A stretch of DNA of 64,000 nucleotides, taken from an uncultured Lachnospiraceae bacterium (lineage in GTDB: Bacteria > Bacillota > Clostridia > Lachnospirales > Lachnospiraceae). Positions 34,909 to 43,392 of this stretch are shown here, in pieces. The translations under genes were made by a program, and so were the position numbers. How positions within the stretch are numbered: the first letter of the stretch is position 1; each line of letters begins with the position of its first letter. The stretch covers positions 1 to 64,000 of the forward strand of contig CADBEN010000009.1 in the NCBI GenBank assembly GCA_902793685.1, in the 5' to 3' direction. Below the pieces are notes generated by a model. That model ran no database searches. It was given only the letters and a program-made list of their open reading frames with translations, and was not told where the DNA came from.

Positions 34909-36585
34909 TTATTCTGTTTCCGCGGTTTTGCTGTCCGCAGTGATGATCTCCGCGTCTCCGCGGGTCGCGCCGTATTTCTCCTTCGTCAGCCTGCCGCCCA
35001 GTTCCTCCTGGATATACGAGATCAGAACCTCGTCGATCATGATCCCGGTGTCGAATCCGTCCTTCCCGGCAAACGCGAAATAAGTGTCCCCGCCCGAAGC
35101 CTGGAAATCATTCACAGCCACCGCGTAGGTATCCTCCGGGCTGAAGGGTTTCCCGTTGATGTTTTTGATCGTGACACGCCGGATGGACTTCGGCCCGTAA
35201 TAGGTGGAGCCGGGATACATCTTTCCCTTGTCATACGGCTTTGTCGTGTCCACGGAAAACTGAATGCCTGCAGTCTGCGGATAGCCGCCGATCGGTTCCG
35301 GCGTACAGAAGGTCGAAGCCTCCAGAACTTCCAGAATGTCCTCTCCTTTCACGTAGAGCACGACCAGCGTGTTGCTGAAGGGGTGCACATCCTTAATATC
35401 TTTTTTCGTCACATCTCCCGGTTCGATCCCGGCGCGGAGCCCTCCGCCGTTCAGGATCGCCAGCACATGGTCCGCCGGAACCTGCAGGGCATCCGGATCC
35501 TTCAGGATATGCCAGAGCATCGCATCGGTGCTCAGATCCCCGTTGTTGGTCTCCCCCTTGCGGTTGGCCTCCTTCTCTCCCGTAAACTCCACTTCGCTCT
35601 CCGCGATCTTCACCTCATATTCCGCGTTGACACGGTCCTCGATCTTCTGTGCGGCTGCAAAGACCGGCGAAGACTCGTCTGCCGGAAGCGGTTCCGTCTC
35701 CACCAGGTAGTGGTCTTCGATCTTTCCGTCCGGCCCGATCACCAGGACGCCTATGTACTGGAATTTTGTGCCGGTGGACTGGATCGGTTCTCCTGCCGGG
35801 CCGGCGGTCATGACGGTGTGGGAATGGCCGTCGATCAGGAAGTCGATCCCGGTACTGTTCTTCCACAGATCCAGCGAACGGTTCTTTCCTTCGGCGGATT
35901 CGACATTAACCCCCAGATGTGTGAGGGCGATGACGACGTCCGCGCCTTCCTTCCGCAGATCCTCTGCCTCTTCCGAGGCAAGGCGGTCCATGTCATCCCC
36001 TCCGTAGAAGGTGAGACCGACAGTCAGGGTCGGCTTTGCCTTGGTCTTGGACTCTTCCGTCTCAAGTCCGAGGAATCCGATCTTCAGGCCGGATTTCGCC
36101 GGATACACGTAGCCGGGTGCCAGGATCGGCGACCCGTTCTCGTATACATTCGCACAGAGCACGGGGAATTCCGCTTCCTTCAGATTCTCCCGGAGGGTTT
36201 CATAGCCGAAGTCAAACTCATGATTACCCAGGGTCGCAAGAGTATAACCCGCTGCATTCATCAGGTTAATGGCATCCAGACCTTTGGACATGTTCACTTC
36301 GACTTCACCCTGGCTGAAATCCCCGGCATCCGCAAGGATCACTTCCGCCCCGCGCTTCTCCAGTGTATCCCGAAGCGTCGCGAGCTTCGCGTAGCCTGCG
36401 ATCGCCCCGTGGACGTCATTGGTATGCAGGATGACAACTTTCCCCGTGAGGTCCCCCTCCGGCACCGGCCGGATATCCTGAGGGTACTCCGCCGCAAACA
36501 CCGTGCCTGAAAGCCAGAACAGGAACAGGAACAGTGTCATTACAAGCCGTGTGAGAGAAACCGACTGAGTTTTTCCGTACTTCAT
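34909..36585 (-). CDS. Secreted 5'-nucleotidase/2',3'-cyclic phosphodiesterase (UshA family)
   Basis: A 558-residue exported metallophosphoesterase that releases nucleosides from external nucleotides. A signal peptide spans about 1-31 (LVMTLFLFLFWLSGTVFAAE). The metallophosphatase motifs are ILHTNDVHG, DAGDFSQG, LGNHEFDFG, TLTHLG and DGHSHT. The C-terminal nucleotide-binding domain contains NNGDLSTDAMLW, LNGGGLRAGI and NDFQASGGD. There is no LPxTG or C-terminal helix, so it is probably free or loosely bound. The ATG at 36585 has AGGAGAG upstream. It follows the sugar ABC ATPase gene, and so may be transcribed with the end of that operon. Confidence 0.92.
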   Translation of the reverse strand: MKYGKTQSVSLTRLVMTLFLFLFWLSGTVFAAEYPQDIRPVPEGDLTGKVVILHTNDVHGAIAGYAKLATLRDTLEKRGAEVILADAGDFSQGEVEVNMSKGLDAINLMNAAGYTLATLGNHEFDFGYETLRENLKEAEFPVLCANVYENGSPILAPGYVYPAKSGLKIGFLGLETEESKTKAKPTLTVGLTFYGGDDMDRLASEEAEDLRKEGADVVIALTHLGVNVESAEGKNRSLDLWKNSTGIDFLIDGHSHTVMTAGPAGEPIQSTGTKFQYIGVLVIGPDGKIEDHYLVETEPLPADESSPVFAAAQKIEDRVNAEYEVKIAESEVEFTGEKEANRKGETNNGDLSTDAMLWHILKDPDALQVPADHVLAILNGGGLRAGIEPGDVTKKDIKDVHPFSNTLVVLYVKGEDILEVLEASTFCTPEPIGGYPQTAGIQFSVDTTKPYDKGKMYPGSTYYGPKSIRRVTIKNINGKPFSPEDTYAVAVNDFQASGGDTYFAFAGKDGFDTGIMIDEVLISYIQEELGGRLTKEKYGATRGDAEIITADSKTAETE

Positions 36586-36649
36586 AGGCTCTCCTTTCTT
36601 CACTGTTTTGATGAGGTCTGTTCCCTTTTATTATACATGGCTTTCCGTG

Positions 36650-37759
36650 TCAGTGACAGATGGCCCGCTCCGTGGCCGGATCAAAGAAATGCATCTTCCC
36701 GGTATCTGCGGGAATCCGGAGCGTGCCCTTTTCCGGGATCTGTTCCCCGGCAGGCATTCTCATGACCAGCCCGGTGTCGCCGATCTTCAGGTAGACATTG
36801 TATTCCGCGCCCAGGAGTTCCCGGAGATCCACATCAGCTTTCAGACTGTTGTCCTCCGTCAGCCGGTCAAGGGACAGAAAGCTTTCCGGCCGGATTCCGA
36901 GGATCACCGGTTTTCCGGCATAAGGCATCAGTGCGCCGCACTTTTCCTCAGGGATCAGAAGCTTTCCGGCACTGCCGCCTTCGACCAGCGCATACAGCTT
37001 CTCTCCCTCTTTCAGGATCTCCGCCGGGATGAAGTTCATCTGCGGGCTGCCGATAAATCCGGCCACAAACAGATTGTCCGGCCTGTCATACAGAGCCTGG
37101 GGGGTGTCGACCTGCTGAATGACGCCTGCCTTCATGACTACGATCCGGTCAGCCATGGTCATGGCCTCCGTCTGGTCGTGGGTAACGTAGACAAAGGTGG
37201 TGTCCAGCTGCTTGTGAAGCCTGGAGATCTCCGACCGCATGGAGGTGCGGAGCTTCGCGTCCAGATTGGACAGAGGCTCATCCAGAAGGAACACTGCGGG
37301 GTGCCGGACCATGGCCCTTCCCAGGGCGACGCGCTGCCGCTGTCCGCCCGAGAGGGCTTTCGGTTTTCTCTGCAGCAGCTCTTCCAGTCCCAGCATTTTC
37401 GCCACTTCACGCACTCTGCGGTCTGTCTCTTCCCTGCTCACCTTCCGGAGGCTCAGGCCGAAGGCAATATTCTGGTACACCGTCATGTGCGGATACAGGG
37501 CATAGTTCTGGAATACCATGGCAATGTCCCTGTCCTTCGGCGGAATGCTGTTCACCTTCCGGTCCCCGATCAGGAGATCCCCGGAGGTAACGGACTCCAG
37601 CCCGGCGATCATCCGCAGAGTCGTGGACTTGCCGCAGCCTGAGGGACCCACAAGGATCACAAATTCCTTGTCCTTGATCTCCAGGTTCAGATCCGGCACC
37701 ACCGGTGCCTTCGCGCCTTCATAGGTCTTCTGCACATGTCTGAATGTAATGGATGCCAT
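36650..37759 (-). CDS. Sugar ABC transporter ATP-binding protein (MsmK/UgpC type)
   Basis: A 369-residue ATPase of the carbohydrate-uptake CUT1 group. Walker A is GPSGCGKST (38-46), the signature LSGGQRQRVALGRA, Walker B VFLLDEPLSNLD; the C-terminal OB/TOBE regulatory part includes ILGIRPESF. It powers the two permeases encoded at 38741-40559. It is the last gene of the cello-oligosaccharide operon, 26 bases after the GH5 gene. Having its own ATPase in the operon is notable because many Firmicutes sugar transporters share one MsmK. Confidence 0.92.
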   Translation of the reverse strand: MASITFRHVQKTYEGAKAPVVPDLNLEIKDKEFVILVGPSGCGKSTTLRMIAGLESVTSGDLLIGDRKVNSIPPKDRDIAMVFQNYALYPHMTVYQNIAFGLSLRKVSREETDRRVREVAKMLGLEELLQRKPKALSGGQRQRVALGRAMVRHPAVFLLDEPLSNLDAKLRTSMRSEISRLHKQLDTTFVYVTHDQTEAMTMADRIVVMKAGVIQQVDTPQALYDRPDNLFVAGFIGSPQMNFIPAEILKEGEKLYALVEGGSAGKLLIPEEKCGALMPYAGKPVILGIRPESFLSLDRLTEDNSLKADVDLRELLGAEYNVYLKIGDTGLVMRMPAGEQIPEKGTLRIPADTGKMHFFDPATERAICH

Positions 37760-37785
37760 AGTCTTTTTCCTCTCTTCCCGGTCTG

Positions 37786-38736
37786 TTACAGGCAGCGGAG
37801 CAGTTCTTTCCTGACGCCGTCCATGCGGGGGTCTGCCAGTCCGAAATCCATTTTTCTGTAGCTCCAGACGCTCCGCGGGATTCCGTATTTTTCAAAGGCC
37901 CGGTGGATCACCCGGAACCATTTCAGCGCCTCCTCCGGCGCCACGATGTCGATCACGCCGTATTCCCCGCAGTAAATCTCTGTGTTCTCCCGCGCAGCCT
38001 TCTCCGCCGCCGGCCCCATCAGCCGGTCGAAAAGTTCCTCCGAGCTTCCGCTCTCCTCAAAGGTAAACCGGTCCGCGGGATCCAGGCCGGTATTCCAGTG
38101 TGCGCCCTGATGTGTAAATTTCAGGGGCTCGTAGCAATGAAAGTTATATATCACATTCCGGTCGAAGGGCGCGTCCAGTTCCGTGACCTCCCGGGCGCCG
38201 TTGTGGTGATAGCTGCCCAGCAGGATCACCGTCTCCGGCGCGAAGGGGCGGATGCGTCCCACGCATTCCCGCGCGATCTTCATCCAGGGCTTCAGGAAAC
38301 GCTGCTCCGTCACTTCATTCAGAAGGTCAAAGGCGATCCTGTCCGGCATGGCGCCGTAACGGGCGGCAAAGCATTCCCACAGGCTGAAAAAGAGCTCCTG
38401 GTACCTTTCGTTTTCGAAAAAGCCCTTCTCCCCCTCCTCCGCGTCAAAAGAAAAGCCCTGGGTCTTGTGGAGATCCAGCACGGCGCGTAGCTGGTATTTT
38501 CCGCACCAGTCCATGATCCGGTCGAGAAGCTCCAGGCCTTCGCCGATCAGCGTTCCGTCCGTTCTCTGGACCACGTTGTAGTCCACCGGGATCCGGACAT
38601 GGTCCAGTCCCCAGTCCCGGATCACGGCAAAATCCTCTTCCGTGATGAAGCCGTTTAAACGCTCCGGACTGTAATCGCACTGGGAGAGCCATCCTCCCAG
38701 GTTTATTCCTCTGTGAAACCCGCGTTCCTTCAGCAT
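37786..38736 (-). CDS. Cytoplasmic glycoside hydrolase family 5 enzyme
   Basis: A 316-residue TIM-barrel glycosidase. The opening GINLGGWLSQCD, DHVRIPVDY, the acid/base Glu141 in LLNEV, His200/Tyr202 in NFHCYEP, and the nucleophile Glu258 in YCGEYG all fit GH5. There is no signal peptide or carbohydrate-binding module, so it must act inside the cell on imported oligosaccharides, as a beta-glucosidase or exo-glucanase. It starts 4 bases after the permease gene and precedes the ATPase gene by 26 bases. With cellobiose phosphorylase it would give two intracellular routes for cello-oligosaccharides; mannan- or beta-1,3-linked substrates cannot be excluded. Confidence 0.88.
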   Translation of the reverse strand: MLKERGFHRGINLGGWLSQCDYSPERLNGFITEEDFAVIRDWGLDHVRIPVDYNVVQRTDGTLIGEGLELLDRIMDWCGKYQLRAVLDLHKTQGFSFDAEEGEKGFFENERYQELFFSLWECFAARYGAMPDRIAFDLLNEVTEQRFLKPWMKIARECVGRIRPFAPETVILLGSYHHNGAREVTELDAPFDRNVIYNFHCYEPLKFTHQGAHWNTGLDPADRFTFEESGSSEELFDRLMGPAAEKAARENTEIYCGEYGVIDIVAPEEALKWFRVIHRAFEKYGIPRSVWSYRKMDFGLADPRMDGVRKELLRCL

Positions 38737-38740
38737 AAGA

Positions 38741-39604
38741 TCATCCCTTCACCGATCCGGCAGTCACGCCCTTGATGATAAACTTCGAGAGGAACAGGTA
38801 CACCACCAGCACCGGCAGGATCGCCAGCAGGATAAACATGTATACCTTTCCCATATCAAACTTGGAATAGTCCGCGGAACGGAGCTGGGCGATCATGATC
38901 GGGACCGTCTTCATCTCCGCCTTGTCCAGGAGAAGCGCGGGAATAAAGTAATTATTCCAGGATTCCACGAAGGAGAAGATCATCTGCACCGCGATGGCCG
39001 GCTTCAGGACCGGCAGCACGATCTGGTTGAAGATCCGGAATTCTCCCGCACCGTCGATGCGGGCGGACTCCACGATCTCCAGCGGCAGAACGCTTTCCAT
39101 GTACTGCTTCATGTAGAAAAACACCACCGGCGCCGCGATGCCCGGCAGGATCAGCGGCAGATAGTTGTTGGTGAGTTTCAGCTTGTACATCAGCTGGATG
39201 AAGCCTACCGCGGAGACCTGCGGCGGGATCATCATCACTGCCATGATGAACAGGAAAGCAGCTTTCTTCAGTTTGAAATCATACACATGGATCCCGTAAG
39301 CCGTGAGGGCTGAGAAATAGGTCTTCAGCACGGCACTGCAGGCCGCGATGAAAAAGCTGTTCATCATGCCCCGGGGAATGTTGATGGATGCGTCGTTCCA
39401 GGCGTTTTTCAGATTCTCAACGAAATGTCCCCTGGGCAGGGCTGAGAATCCTGCCTGAAGCTCCGCGTTGGATCTGGTGGAATTGATGATCAGCATATAG
39501 AAGCAGAACAGGCAGAGGAACGACAGGAAGATGAGGACCGCGTAGACGACGACCCTCGCGATGAACAGGTGCAGCCGGCCTCTCTCGCTTTCTTGCGTAT
39601 TCAT
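38741..39604 (-). CDS. Sugar ABC transporter permease (MalG type)
   Basis: A 287-residue six-helix permease of the CUT1 group. The N-terminal helix follows RLHLFIARVVVYAVLIFLSFLCLFCFY-like sequence near residue 10, and the ATPase-contact EAA loop is IVESARIDGAGEFRIFNQIVLPVLKPAIAV. The ATG at 39604 was preferred over 39655 because the longer frame overlaps the previous gene. It is 13 bases after the MalF-type partner. Confidence 0.9.
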   Translation of the reverse strand: MNTQESERGRLHLFIARVVVYAVLIFLSFLCLFCFYMLIINSTRSNAELQAGFSALPRGHFVENLKNAWNDASINIPRGMMNSFFIAACSAVLKTYFSALTAYGIHVYDFKLKKAAFLFIMAVMMIPPQVSAVGFIQLMYKLKLTNNYLPLILPGIAAPVVFFYMKQYMESVLPLEIVESARIDGAGEFRIFNQIVLPVLKPAIAVQMIFSFVESWNNYFIPALLLDKAEMKTVPIMIAQLRSADYSKFDMGKVYMFILLAILPVLVVYLFLSKFIIKGVTAGSVKG

Positions 39605-39617
39605 TGCATCCGCCCCC

Positions 39618-40559
39618 TTACTTCTTATACTGCTTCGACAGCGTGTTGTAGACAAACAGGCTCAGTGCGGCGGAAATGATGAAGAGCACAACGCTCACAG
39701 CTCCGGCCATACCGTAATTCTTGCTGGTCTTCAGATAATTGTTCAGGTACATGACCATCGTCATGCTGGCCCGGTCCGGTGTTCCCTTTCCGTTGGTCAG
39801 GACCTGGGGGACGTCGAACATCTGCAGGCCGCCGATCATCGCCGTGATGATGGTGTAGACCAGGATCGGGGAGAGGAGCGGCAGAGTGACGCGGAAAAAC
39901 ACCTGAATGGAATTCGCGCCGTCGATTTCCGCCGCCTCAAAGAGACTCTGGTCGATTCCCTGAATGCCGGCCATCAGAAGAATGGTGGTGTTGCCGAACC
40001 ACATGAGAAAGTTCATCAGGGAGATCAGCACTCTGACGCTGATCTTGATATTCAGGAAGTCGATGGCCTTGTCCGCCCAGCCGGCGGCCAGCACCAGCTG
40101 GTTCACCGGGCCTACAGGGGAGAACAGGGTGAAGAACAGCATGGAAAAAGCAGAGGCCATGATCAGGTTCGGCATGTAGATCACGGTCTTGAAAAACTGC
40201 TGCCCCCGGATATTCAGGCGGTAGCTTGTGAAAAAGACAGCCAGAAGCAGAGCCACCACGATCTGCGGCACCGCCCCCATCAGCCAGAGGATCAGCGTAT
40301 TTCCGAAATACCTGATCATTCCCACGGATCCGGAATTGTCCGGGCTGAACAGTTTCACGTAATTGTCAAGTCCCACGAACTTCGGCCCCACCTGGGTGAG
40401 TCCGTCGCGGTAATTCATGAACAGACTGTTGTAGAAGGTCATGAGCTGCGGGATCAGTGTAAACAGAATATAAGCGGTGAAAAACGGAAGGATGAACAGA
40501 TATCCCCATTTCGCGTAGCTGATCCCCCGGTCTTCCCGGTCTTTTCCCGATTTCTTCAT
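39618..40559 (-). CDS. Sugar ABC transporter permease (MalF type)
   Basis: A 313-residue permease. The first helix is WGYLFILPFFTAYILFTLIPQ, and the EAA loop is LFEAAEIDGANSIQVFFRVTLPLLSPIL. It forms the channel together with the MalG-type protein. GGAG precedes the ATG. It lies 91 bases after the binding-protein gene, across a perfect intercistronic hairpin. Confidence 0.9.
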   Translation of the reverse strand: MKKSGKDREDRGISYAKWGYLFILPFFTAYILFTLIPQLMTFYNSLFMNYRDGLTQVGPKFVGLDNYVKLFSPDNSGSVGMIRYFGNTLILWLMGAVPQIVVALLLAVFFTSYRLNIRGQQFFKTVIYMPNLIMASAFSMLFFTLFSPVGPVNQLVLAAGWADKAIDFLNIKISVRVLISLMNFLMWFGNTTILLMAGIQGIDQSLFEAAEIDGANSIQVFFRVTLPLLSPILVYTIITAMIGGLQMFDVPQVLTNGKGTPDRASMTMVMYLNNYLKTSKNYGMAGAVSVVLFIISAALSLFVYNTLSKQYKK

Positions 40560-40600
40560 ACGTTATACTCCAGGTCTTCTTCCACTGTGGTAATTCAGAA

Positions 40601-40629
40601 CTGAGGCAAGGCAGGATGCCTTGCCTCAG
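40601..40629 (-). promoter_or_regulatory. Intercistronic hairpin between binding-protein and permease genes
   Basis: CTGAGGCAAGGCA and TGCCTTGCCTCAG form a perfect 13-bp stem with a 3-base loop. No good T-run follows on the minus strand, so partial termination or protection of the upstream binding-protein message is likely, a usual way of raising binding-protein output. Confidence 0.65.
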
Positions 40630-40650
40630 CAGAAAGGTCACAGGATGTGC

Positions 40651-42051
40651 TCAGGGTGTTTCGATGGCCGGATACATCTCGTTGATGTAGTTGTAGAAAT
40701 TCTTCAGGGCAGTCTCTTTGTCGACCGCGCCCTTATAGTACTCCTGCAGATGATTCTGCAGGCCCTCGTTCAGCAGCTGGTCGTAGATGGTGTGGTTCTC
40801 CCAGACAATGTTGTCGGTCATCGCGGAGAACACTGCCACGTCGTTCTGTCCGCCCAGGAATTCGTTGCCGTAGCTGGCATCTTCCGCGAACTTCTTGTTG
40901 ACGGCCTGGTTGTTGGAGAACTGCGCCTCGTTCTTGACCAGTGCGGAGCAGACTTCCTCGTCGTTGATGAAGGTGTTCATGACATCAGCCAGGATGGTGG
41001 GGTTGTCCGTGCCTGCCGGAGCCATCAGCCATGTGCCGCCCCAGAAGTGTGCTGCCGGACCTTCGCAGATTGCCCAGTCACCGGAGCAGCCCTTCTCGGG
41101 ATCCTGCGCGTTGCCCATGCAGAAGTTGAAATACCATGCCGGTCCGAAGAAGCACATGGTCTTTCCGTCCTTGAACATCTGCGCGTTCTTCTCTTCGTCC
41201 CAGATGCCTGCGGTCAGCGTGCAGTCATTCTTGATGAACTCATCCGTCTGGTCCATCCATGCTTCGATCTGCGGGTCAAACTGAAGCTTGTTGTCCGCAT
41301 CCACCCACGGAATGCTGCAGTTGTTGGAGAAGGCACGGTAGGGCTCAGCAAAGGAAGCGGTCATGTAATATCCTTTGGCCTTCGCATCCTTGGCGACAGC
41401 GTTGAACTTTTCCCAGCTGTCCAGCTTTGCCTGCACTTCTGCCGGATCGGAGGTCCCAAGGACATCCTCAGCGATAGAGCGGCGGTAGATCAGAGAGGAA
41501 GGACAGCACTGGAAGGAAACTCCCTTCACGACGCCGGCATCGTCCGATGCGGCCTGGACCGTGTACTTGTATGTGTTGGAGAAATCCGTGACGCCCAGCG
41601 CCGTGATATCCTGGGTCGCGTCAGAATTTACGTACTTCAGAATATAGTCAGCCTCTGCGAGGAACATATCCACCTTATCGTCGTCGGAAGCATTTTCCTG
41701 ATTCAGCAGGGCTTCATCCAGCTTCTGCTGGTAAGCGCCGTTGTCGCTGGGGGTGATGACCCAGTTCACGGTGACGCCGTCCGGAACCTTGTAATACTTT
41801 TCAAAGAATCCCTTGAACTCCTCGTTCCAGGCATAAATATTGAATACCTTTCCCTCGGTGTTCTCTGCTACGGCGGCTTCCGTCTTTTCCGCGGCAGCCG
41901 GAGCTTCCGTGGCTGCAGGAGCTTCGGTGGCTGCGGGAGCTGCAGTGGTGGCGGGAGCGGCAGTGGTTGCGGGAGCTGCGCCTCCTCCGCAGGCGCTCAG
42001 GACAGCGGCGGCAGTCAGAACAGAAATAACTGCGGTAAACCTTTTCTTCAT
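40651..42051 (-). CDS. Sugar-binding lipoprotein of the cello-oligosaccharide transporter
   Basis: A 466-residue family 1 extracellular solute-binding protein. The signal peptide MKKRFTAVISVLTAAAVLSAC ends in a lipobox (LSAC), so the cysteine near residue 21 should be lipidated. A spacer of ATTAAP/AATEAP repeats (about 25-60) lifts the binding domain from the membrane. The mature domain has VFNIYAWNEEF and typical CUT1 binding-protein segments such as MCFFGPAWYFNF. AGGAGG precedes the ATG at 42051. The LacI gene lies 68 bases upstream in the same direction. Substrate inferred from the neighbours. Confidence 0.9.
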   Translation of the reverse strand: MKKRFTAVISVLTAAAVLSACGGGAAPATTAAPATTAAPAATEAPAATEAPAAAEKTEAAVAENTEGKVFNIYAWNEEFKGFFEKYYKVPDGVTVNWVITPSDNGAYQQKLDEALLNQENASDDDKVDMFLAEADYILKYVNSDATQDITALGVTDFSNTYKYTVQAASDDAGVVKGVSFQCCPSSLIYRRSIAEDVLGTSDPAEVQAKLDSWEKFNAVAKDAKAKGYYMTASFAEPYRAFSNNCSIPWVDADNKLQFDPQIEAWMDQTDEFIKNDCTLTAGIWDEEKNAQMFKDGKTMCFFGPAWYFNFCMGNAQDPEKGCSGDWAICEGPAAHFWGGTWLMAPAGTDNPTILADVMNTFINDEEVCSALVKNEAQFSNNQAVNKKFAEDASYGNEFLGGQNDVAVFSAMTDNIVWENHTIYDQLLNEGLQNHLQEYYKGAVDKETALKNFYNYINEMYPAIETP

Positions 42052-42119
42052 ATGAACTTTCCTCCTATGTAAAATATATTTCATGAGCTTACTTATATCT
42101 GAACAGGTTTCCCTGAACA

Positions 42120-43145
42120 TTACCCCTTTGTTTTCCGCGGGATCCGAAGGACGGAAGCGCCCTCCTGCAGTTTTCCGGAAATGATCTCCCGGTCCAGGAT
42201 CGCCGTCTTCGGATGCTCGATCTGCTCAATGAGCCTGGCCGCTGCCGTTTTTCCCAGCCCTCCGGAATCCTGCCTCCAGGTGGTCAGGACCGGACTCAGG
42301 ATCCGTGACAGCGGGATCCCGTCGTAGCCCACCGCCGAGATGTCCTCAGGGACTCTCAGCCCCGCCTCCCGGATGGCATTGTAGCCGCCGATGCAGGAGT
42401 AGTCATCCGGAAAGAAAATGCAGGTGGGTCTCTCCGGCAGGCTGAGGATCTCCTTTGTGATGCGGGCGCAGCCCTCCGGATCATGGAACTTGCTCTCCCG
42501 GACCATGTCCTCCCGGACCCGGATCCCCAGCTCCTCACAGGCTCTGTAGAAGCCCGTCAGCCGGGACGTGGTCACCGTGGTCTTTTCCCCGTGGATCAGC
42601 GCCAGATCCCTGTGTCCCATGGACACCACATAGCGCACCAGCGCGTCCATCCCCCGGAGGTTGTCAGAGATCACCGAAGCGTGATCATTGAACATGTGGT
42701 CGATGGGCACCACCGGCAGATCCGAGTTCACCAGTTCCAGGACCATGGGGTCCGCGAAGTCCGCAGTGGCGATCACCACGCCGTCCACGCCTCTGTAGAG
42801 ACAGTGCTGGAGGTAGGTGCTGGGTCTTTTTCCTACACTGCTGTTGATGAAGGTGATATCGTACCCGTTCTTCTCCGCCTCTTCCCGGATCCCGTCCAGC
42901 ACTCCGGAGAAAAACTCGTGGGCCAGTCCTCCGTGCATCGGATCCACGAAGAGGACGCCGATATTGTAGGTCCGGTTGGTCTTCAGGGCCCTGGCGGAAG
43001 CATTGGCCATATACCCCAGCTCCTCCGCCTTCCGGGCGATCCGCTTCCGGGTCTCTTCCCCGATATCCTGCTGACCGCTGAGCGCCTTGCTTACCGTAGC
43101 CACCGAGACATCGCACGCTTTCGCAATATCTTTCATGGATACCAT
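42120..43145 (-). CDS. LacI-family repressor of the cello-oligosaccharide module
   Basis: A 341-residue regulator. The LacI helix-turn-helix and hinge are MKDIAKACDVSVATVSKALSG and ARKAEELGYMANASARALKT (residues 4-60). A periplasmic-binding-protein-like sensor follows from YNIGVLFVD. The ATG at 43145 has GGAGGTG upstream. Two 12-base LacI-like operators lie in the shared intergenic region, one by its own promoter and one before the divergent cellobiose phosphorylase gene. This suggests it represses both transcription units until cellobiose or a related sugar binds. Confidence 0.93.
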   Translation of the reverse strand: MVSMKDIAKACDVSVATVSKALSGQQDIGEETRKRIARKAEELGYMANASARALKTNRTYNIGVLFVDPMHGGLAHEFFSGVLDGIREEAEKNGYDITFINSSVGKRPSTYLQHCLYRGVDGVVIATADFADPMVLELVNSDLPVVPIDHMFNDHASVISDNLRGMDALVRYVVSMGHRDLALIHGEKTTVTTSRLTGFYRACEELGIRVREDMVRESKFHDPEGCARITKEILSLPERPTCIFFPDDYSCIGGYNAIREAGLRVPEDISAVGYDGIPLSRILSPVLTTWRQDSGGLGKTAAARLIEQIEHPKTAILDREIISGKLQEGASVLRIPRKTKG

Positions 43146-43169
43146 GCGCCCACCTCCCCGGGGTTTTAC

Positions 43170-43181
43170 TTAATCGTTTTC
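43170..43181. promoter_or_regulatory. LacI-type operator 1, by the lacI-transporter promoter
   Basis: TTAATCGTTTTC matches the site at 43367-43378 in 11 of 12 positions and has the central CG typical of LacI-family sites. It lies just downstream of the candidate -10 box of the leftward promoter. Confidence 0.6.
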
Positions 43182-43189
43182 GTGATTTA

Positions 43190-43218
43190 AATTTAGCATA
43201 CGCCCCGGTTTCTTGCAA
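43190..43218 (-). promoter_or_regulatory. Candidate promoter of the lacI-transporter-GH5 operon
   Basis: Minus-strand TTGCAA (43213-43218) and TAAATT (43190-43195) are 17 bases apart. The operator at 43170 would cover the start point. Confidence 0.4.
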
Positions 43219-43366
43219 TATAATGTCGGTAAATTTCTTATTCTGCGGCATATTTTTGTGATTTTCCCACAAATTTCTCTGCTGCTTTTTGTGTATAACA
43301 GAAAAACGCCTCTCCCTCTGTTGATTTTCCTTTAAAAATGGGCTAATTTCTAAGGGATAGCTTAAC

Positions 43367-43378
43367 TTAAACGTTTTC
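43367..43378. promoter_or_regulatory. LacI-type operator 2, before cellobiose phosphorylase
   Basis: TTAAACGTTTTC lies 15 bases before the cellobiose phosphorylase ATG. A weak promoter pair, TTGATT (43321-43326) and TAATTT (43344-43349), 17 bases apart, would place this site just after the start point. Confidence 0.6.
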
Positions 43379-43392
43379 AGAGAGGGCCTGCC

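Noticed and set aside
40601..40629. Full terminator between the binding protein and permeases
   Set aside because: The stem is perfect but no adequate T-run follows, and the permeases need read-through; I keep it as an intercistronic hairpin.
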